Position numbers and translations under genes: made by a program
From: DAOTWA01 sp034435955
GTDB taxonomy: Bacteria > Chloroflexota > Anaerolineae > Anaerolineales > Anaerolineaceae
DNA length: 64,000 nucleotides
Direction: 5' to 3'
Assembly: GCA_034435955.1 (NCBI GenBank)
Contig: DAOTWA010000027.1
Location: 1 to 64,000 of the forward strand
Notes under the pieces: generated by a model
Told to the model about the DNA's origin: nothing
What the model saw: only the letters and a program-made list of their open reading frames with translations
Databases searched by the model: none
Shown: positions 59,922 through 64,000 of the stretch, piece by piece
How positions within the stretch are numbered: the stretch's first letter is position 1
Layout of the letters: each line of letters starts with the position of its first letter

Positions 59922-60797
59922 TTACCGGAGGGTCAGGGGGAAATAAAAGGAGTAGTTTTCGAACATGTCATCCTGGGTCAAATAGATCGAATCATCACTG
60001 CTCGACGTTTGAATTCCAGAACGCAATTCGACGCTTACGGTGTGCATCCCTTTGCCGGCGGCAAGCGTCCAAACCAGCCGCTCCTGGAAAGGCTGCCAGT
60101 TGCCCCATTCTCCGCCGTCGTTGCGCAGGCGCATCTCCGTCCAGATGTCTTTCCCATAAATGTATAGAGATACCTGCCGCGTATTGGTCTTGTCCGCCTC
60201 CCCGTCGATCACCACCGGGTAGACGTCAGGACGGCGCCCGAAGTCCTGCACCCAATAAGCGCTGGCGTAGCCCGAACCGATCTCGCGGTAATTTGGGTTG
60301 AGGATATTCTCACGATGGCCTGCGCTGCCCATCCAGGCTGTGACCACTGCCTGAGGATCGGGGTAATTCCAGGCGATATTCTCACCACGATAATCCGCGC
60401 CTGAATAATAGTTATCCAGCCGCGACGACCATGAACACTCCCACACCAGATTTCCCTGTACACGGTCATAGGTATCGTGTTCGACGTACTGATCCTGGAG
60501 CATATCGGCGGCGTGATAGCGGGCTGCGTCGTCGAGGTGAGCGCTGCGCTTGAGCGGCGGCAGACCGTACTTCGCCCGCTCCTGATTGGTCAGCACGACC
60601 ACCTGCTGTTCGTAATCAGCGTTCTCCGCCGCGACCAGCGAGCCGCCGCAGCCGGTGAAGGTTGGCGTGAGCAGCGAACTGAGCGGCCCATCGACGGCAA
60701 TCGCGCGTCCCGCTGCCGGAGAGACAGGCGCCAGCGACAGGATTAAATTTACGAGGAGGAGAGCAGCCAGCCGCTTACCGGGTAATGGTTTTGGCAA
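59922..60797 (-). CDS. Secreted CAP-domain (SCP/PR-1-like) protein
   Basis: A 291-residue exported protein with a signal peptide (LAALLLVNLILSLAPVSPAAG). The CAP domain spans about residues 65-190. Landmarks are LTNQERAKYGLPPLKRS, AARYHAADM, YRGENIAW and WMGSAGHRENIL, including the His/Glu cavity residues. The C-terminal 100 residues form a beta-rich module (VSLYIYGKDIWTEMRLRN). The start codon is TTG six bases after GAGG. CAP proteins bind lipids, carbohydrates or metal ions; bacterial ones are poorly understood. It is convergent with nothing and seems to be a single gene. Confidence 0.9.
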   Translation of the reverse strand: MPKPLPGKRLAALLLVNLILSLAPVSPAAGRAIAVDGPLSSLLTPTFTGCGGSLVAAENADYEQQVVVLTNQERAKYGLPPLKRSAHLDDAARYHAADMLQDQYVEHDTYDRVQGNLVWECSWSSRLDNYYSGADYRGENIAWNYPDPQAVVTAWMGSAGHRENILNPNYREIGSGYASAYWVQDFGRRPDVYPVVIDGEADKTNTRQVSLYIYGKDIWTEMRLRNDGGEWGNWQPFQERLVWTLAAGKGMHTVSVELRSGIQTSSSDDSIYLTQDDMFENYSFYFPLTLR

Positions 60798-60946
60798 TAA
60801 AAACCTCTATTACAGGTCTGCAGCCATGCAAGCAGACGAATAGATATATGGTCTTACTATGGCTTACCAGGATGGGGCGATTATACCTCAAATAGGTCAG
60901 CTGAAGGAGTCACGGGTGACGTATTCGATATGATCGTATTCATATT

Positions 60947-60986
60947 TAATAAAATGCGGAACCGGCGCACTCAATAAGCCGGTTCC
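60947..60986 (-). terminator. Terminator of the second ConA-like lipoprotein gene
   Basis: A perfect 9-bp stem GGAACCGGC/GCCGGTTCC with an 11-base loop, followed on the minus strand by GCATTTTATT. It lies about 35 bases past the stop codon. Confidence 0.65.
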
Positions 60987-61022
60987 AACAGTGCAGGCTT
61001 ATCAGCATCCGCCCATCGGCTG

Positions 61023-61985
61023 TTATGGCGTCGGATTCTCCCAATAGGCCACCTGATCGAACGAGACGCTCAACTTCTCGGTTTGATTAGCCCCCACAAA
61101 CAGTCCAAAACCGCCTTCCTGGACGAAGGTGCTGTCACTCACCTCTTTCAACAGCGTCCCATTGGCATAAAGTATGAAGCGGTTGTCGACCGCCATCAAC
61201 CCGATCCGGTTGGTCTGGTTCGATCCGACCAGTATGGGGGTGCCTTTCGTCCAAGGGATCAGCGATGTCATGGTCTTGCCGTCCCATTTGCGGAACGAGT
61301 AACGCCCGTCGCAGGTAAAACCGACCAAATAACCTTGATTAGCCGCCTGGATATCTGGCACACGCACAATGGCCCCGTAGCGGTCCCCACCCATGCAGGT
61401 CCCGATCTTAGCCGTCACCTCCAGATAGAAGTTTTTGACCTTTGGCCAGGACAACCGCCACCCGTCAGTCGTGGTCAGACCCGTCATCACCAGGGCCCCA
61501 TCTTTGACCTCCACCGCAGTAAACTGATCCTCGCCGAGCGGCCAGTTGCGCCCATCGTTGAAGTTGTCCACCCAGGTCGGGCTGCCGAGGCGCAGTTTAG
61601 GATCTCCGGGTGGTGGTGTGAATGTGGGGCCAGCCGTCGCCGCAGGGGTGCCGGTCGCTGTCGGAGAGGCTGTGGCCGTGGCCGTTCCGCTTGGGACAGC
61701 GGTTCCGGTCGGCGCAGTTGTGCTGCCGGGCGTGATAACCGTTTCAGTCGGCGGCGCCGGGTAAGCGGGCGTTTCCTGCGGCAGGACGGTGACCACCGCC
61801 GGGCCAGTGGGTTGGGGTGCGGTGGGCTGCGCTGCTGGTTTGGTTGCGGTTGGCATGGAAGTCAAGATTGCAGCCACCTGAGAGGCCATTTCTGCTTCGG
61901 ACTGCGTTGGATTGGCCTGTTGCAGGATACCACAGGCGGTCAAAATAAAGGTCAGAGCGATAAAAATTATCCAGTTGCGCTTCAT
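61023..61985 (-). CDS. Lipoprotein with concanavalin-like domain, paralogue B
   Basis: A 320-residue lipoprotein with a signal peptide ending FILTAC (Cys near residue 18). A Thr/Pro/Ala-rich spacer of about 110 residues comes next, then the same domain as its paralogue near 46 kb. Shared landmarks are PTWVDNFNDGRNW, FYLEVTAKIG, DRYGAIVRVPD, CDGRYSFRKWDGK, SLIPWTKG and YANGTLLKEVSDS. The longer spacer is the main difference. It is probably anchored at the cell surface. A terminator follows, so it is a single-gene unit. Confidence 0.85.
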   Translation of the reverse strand: MKRNWIIFIALTFILTACGILQQANPTQSEAEMASQVAAILTSMPTATKPAAQPTAPQPTGPAVVTVLPQETPAYPAPPTETVITPGSTTAPTGTAVPSGTATATASPTATGTPAATAGPTFTPPPGDPKLRLGSPTWVDNFNDGRNWPLGEDQFTAVEVKDGALVMTGLTTTDGWRLSWPKVKNFYLEVTAKIGTCMGGDRYGAIVRVPDIQAANQGYLVGFTCDGRYSFRKWDGKTMTSLIPWTKGTPILVGSNQTNRIGLMAVDNRFILYANGTLLKEVSDSTFVQEGGFGLFVGANQTEKLSVSFDQVAYWENPTP

Positions 61986-62117
61986 GTTGGCAACCCCTTT
62001 TTCTCCTGTTTTTGGGCCAGTGCCGGCGACGTCAAGCCATGGACAGTCATTTGCATGACGTGCAGGGGCATAAAAAAGTTCCGCTCTATTTCATTATAGC
62101 CGGGTTTATGCCACAGG

Positions 62118-63011
62118 TCAGGAGAACATGAAGATCAGCGCCACTCCGGCGATGGCCGCGAAGGTGCCGAACAGGGCCCGTACGCTCACCTTTTCCTTCA
62201 GCAGCCAGCGGGCAAAGGGCAACAACATGATTGGGGTAAGCGCCATCAAAGTTGAAGCAATGCCCACATAAGTCCGTTGCACCGCTACCAGGGACAGCCA
62301 CACGCCGATTAATGAACCGATAAAGCTGCCAGCGGCGATGGTGCGCACCACTGCGCCATTTTTCAGCGCTTGTAAAGTTGGCAGGAGCTGTCCGGAGACA
62401 ATGGTCACCGCCCACATAGCCAGCATGGCGATCAGCATACGGATGACCACTGCCGCCAGGGCCGGGAAGTCGCCGTAAAGCCCTTTCTTGGCCAGGATCA
62501 ATCCGACGGCCTGGCCGATCGCTCCACCCAGGCCGCACAAAATGCCCAAGGCGAACTGCCGCGGTGTGCGTTGCCCACCATTGTCATTGCTGCGTTCCAG
62601 GATCACCCAGGACACACCCGCGACCGAGAGCAAGATGCCGGCGATCTCTACAAGGGCGAGCTTCTCTCCCAGGAAGATCCACGCCATTATCGTGCTGATT
62701 ACCGGCACGATGGCCATGATCAGCATGGCAAGTCGGGGTCCAATTAGAACAAAGGCTTGCATGAGAAACGAATCGCCCAGGGTCAGCCCTACCAGGCCAG
62801 ACAGGCCCAACCAAAACCAGCGGTCGCTGCTCGCGGTAAATGGGATGGGACTGCCCGCCACCGCCCATTCTACCAGGGCGAGCATTACCACTGCGAACAA
62901 CAGCCGCAGCCGATTGGTGGTCAATGAGCCGACCGTCTTGCCAGAAGAGGTGAAAAGCAAGGACGAAAGAGTCCATGAAAATGCTGTCAGTAATGCTGCC
63001 GCCTCGCCCAT
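62118..63011 (-). CDS. DMT-superfamily (EamA) transporter
   Basis: A 297-residue membrane protein with ten helices in two EamA repeats. The first half includes AMLIMAIVPVISTIMAWIFLGEKL and the second GIASTLMALTPIMLLPFARWLLKEKV, the duplicated P.....W..LgE motif. It probably exports a metabolite or amino acid. The start MGEAAALL was chosen because AAAGGA lies ten bases upstream; the open frame before it is hydrophilic and unlikely to be translated. Its neighbours give no clue to the substrate. Confidence 0.9.
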   Translation of the reverse strand: MGEAAALLTAFSWTLSSLLFTSSGKTVGSLTTNRLRLLFAVVMLALVEWAVAGSPIPFTASSDRWFWLGLSGLVGLTLGDSFLMQAFVLIGPRLAMLIMAIVPVISTIMAWIFLGEKLALVEIAGILLSVAGVSWVILERSNDNGGQRTPRQFALGILCGLGGAIGQAVGLILAKKGLYGDFPALAAVVIRMLIAMLAMWAVTIVSGQLLPTLQALKNGAVVRTIAAGSFIGSLIGVWLSLVAVQRTYVGIASTLMALTPIMLLPFARWLLKEKVSVRALFGTFAAIAGVALIFMFS

Positions 63012-63413
63012 AATGTTCGTGTCCTTTCGCCAGAAATATGGCCGATTATAACCGGTATTGGATGCTTTGTAAGTATTAATTTCTGAGCGCTCGGGCGTCA
63101 GCCAGCAAACCAGTGGCGACACAATCGCCATTTTCCCTTTGAGTGGATGAGGAAAGCCTGTTCGGTCTGTACACCGAAAGTCGTTAGCTGGCCGCCAGGA
63201 TGGGTTTACCCACCATCGGTGCGGATACGGTTGAAGATTTGGACCGGTTGGCCGATCTGGTCTTCCGGCTCAACCATTGCCCGCCTGATCATTCGCATCC
63301 GCGATGAAGGTTCTCTCGATGCGGCGGATGGATGCGCTCCGCTCTGCTTGGCGTGTCCTGCTTTCCAGGCATGATAGATATTGATACTGGGGAATAAATT
63401 TAAGGGTTGGTCA
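63012..63413. other. Gap between the DMT transporter and a small ORF
   Basis: About 400 bases without a convincing gene. One 35-codon open frame (MGLPTIGADTVEDLDRLADL at its start, from the ATG at 63200) has a protein-like composition and is preceded in the same frame by 14 codons and a TAG. It might be a decayed gene, but I recognise no family. Confidence 0.5.
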
Positions 63414-63617
63414 ATGGCGATCCATGGATCGCTTGATCCTGAAAGAGAGGCTCACGAAGTCTTTGCGCAGGCCAATGGGTTGGCTGAATATATTTTTCAA
63501 GGAGGCGTCCACCACATACTCACCGGGGGACGTTTCCTGAAAGTGTGTCCGAACGAAATGCTGTCTTCTTGGCAGACTGGTCTGTTCCCACACCCCCAGA
63601 CGCGCGTAAATGGCTAA
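63414..63617 (+). CDS. Small hypothetical protein, uncertain
   Basis: A 67-residue open frame beginning MAIHGSLDPEREAHEVF. AAGGG lies about eight bases before the ATG, and the composition is ordinary for a soluble protein. An in-frame TTG 11 codons earlier is less likely. It overlaps the stop of the convergent zwf gene by four bases. No family is recognised, and it could be spurious. Confidence 0.3.
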   Translation: MAIHGSLDPEREAHEVFAQANGLAEYIFQGGVHHILTGGRFLKVCPNEMLSSWQTGLFPHPQTRVNG

Positions 63618-64000
63618 TCGGATTTTGATCCCTGGCCAGATGGTGTGGCTGCGTTATCCCACGGGGGAATGTCATGCACTAGCCAACTGCGCCCATCCTG
63701 GGCGACCAAAATTACAGCGTCCTGCGGTCCCCAGCTTCCGGCGGTGTAATTAGGGAATGTGGCTGGGCTTTCCGTTTCCCAGGCATGGAGTATCGGTTCA
63801 AGAAGCGTCCAGGCCATCTCCACCTGGTCCGCCCTCATGAAGTTCGTGGCATCGCCCAGCATGACGTCGAGCAGAAGTGTTTCGTAAGCTTCTGGAGGCC
63901 TGGTCTTGAAAGCTTCTGCATACTGGAAGCTCATATCGACCGTACTGATGTGCATGCTCAGTCCAGGCTGTTTGGCCTGAAAGCGCAAGACGATGCCCTC
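63614..64000 (-). CDS. zwf: Glucose-6-phosphate dehydrogenase, C-terminal part (start beyond window)
   Basis: The last 128 residues of the NADP-linked enzyme that begins the oxidative pentose-phosphate pathway. The frame stays open to the window edge, so the N-terminus (Rossmann domain and active site) lies outside. Recognisable C-terminal segments are LRFQAKQPG, YETLLLDVMLGDATNFMRADQVE, ILHAWE and YTAGSWGPQDA, in the usual order and distance from the C-terminus. The final 25 residues are polar and variable, as in other members. Confidence 0.92.
   Translation of the reverse strand, partial: EGIVLRFQAKQPGLSMHISTVDMSFQYAEAFKTRPPEAYETLLLDVMLGDATNFMRADQVEMAWTLLEPILHAWETESPATFPNYTAGSWGPQDAVILVAQDGRSWLVHDIPPWDNAATPSGQGSKSD

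Noticed and set aside
63147..63374. A 75-residue Trp/Cys-rich open frame
   Set aside because: The composition is unlike neighbouring proteins and there is no ribosome-binding site; probably spurious.

Overview
This 64 kb window is ordinary bacterial chromosome: dense, moderately GC-rich, and coding on both strands. It has no insertion sequence, phage, CRISPR array or rRNA. Several features suggest Chloroflexota, probably Anaerolineae-like. These are lipoproteins with long Thr/Pro linkers, a Gld-type ABC-2/DUF4340 operon, a H+-pyrophosphatase beside a PPi-type phosphofructokinase, many GT-C membrane glycosyltransferases, and a large TPR protein with a Pro/Glu-rich linker. No 16S gene is present, so the taxonomy is inference. 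Both ends cut genes: a DnaE-type polymerase on the left and glucose-6-phosphate dehydrogenase (zwf) on the right.

Layout. 0-3.1 kb: a minus-strand group of DnaE-type polymerase, a DUF6483-like protein and a Mut7-C RNase-like protein. 3.2-8 kb: a heterodimeric ABC exporter and a secreted alpha/beta-hydrolase lipoprotein. 8.1-9.7 kb: GroES, a glutaredoxin-like protein and a DUF2085 membrane protein. 9.7-12.3 kb: an overlapping three-gene plus-strand operon (low-molecular-weight phosphatase, fructosamine-kinase family protein, GT-B protein) that looks like protein deglycation. 12.3-16 kb: DegV, an M15-like lipoprotein, an LPG-synthase-like membrane protein and an ElyC/YdcF protein. 16.1-23 kb: tRNA-Asp, an XRE-cupin regulator, Ndk, the 1305-residue TPR/PxW protein and the principal sigma factor. 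23.3-27.2 kb: a four-gene Gld-type ABC operon. 27.4-29.9 kb: K+-independent H+-PPase with its own promoter and a structured-looking leader. 30-41.5 kb: seven polytopic GT-C-type proteins with one nitrilase embedded. 41.6-46 kb: a DegS-like kinase, a PPi-type PFK, a class II aldolase-like protein and a Nudix hydrolase. 46-50.3 kb: a ConA-like lipoprotein, an alpha-oxoamine synthase resembling serine palmitoyltransferase, DegV and a diacylglycerol/sphingosine-kinase family protein. 50.3-59.8 kb: a six-gene minus-strand DNA end-processing operon (DEDDh exonuclease, degenerate SF1 protein, active UvrD-like helicase, Fe-S PD-(D/E)XK nuclease, RecJ, GTPase-DUF697). 59.9-64 kb: a CAP protein, a second ConA-like lipoprotein, a DMT transporter and the end of zwf.

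The genes suggest several themes. Pyrophosphate economy appears in HppA and the PPi-type PFK, next to an aldolase-like enzyme. Protein repair appears in the deglycation operon. Cell-surface glycosylation appears in the GT-C cluster, and lipid handling in the SPT-like, DegV and lipid-kinase genes. The DNA end-processing operon resembles a split AddAB/RecBCD, with each catalytic module on its own polypeptide. It is the best candidate here for an under-described system. The PxW-motif TPR protein is the most unusual single gene.
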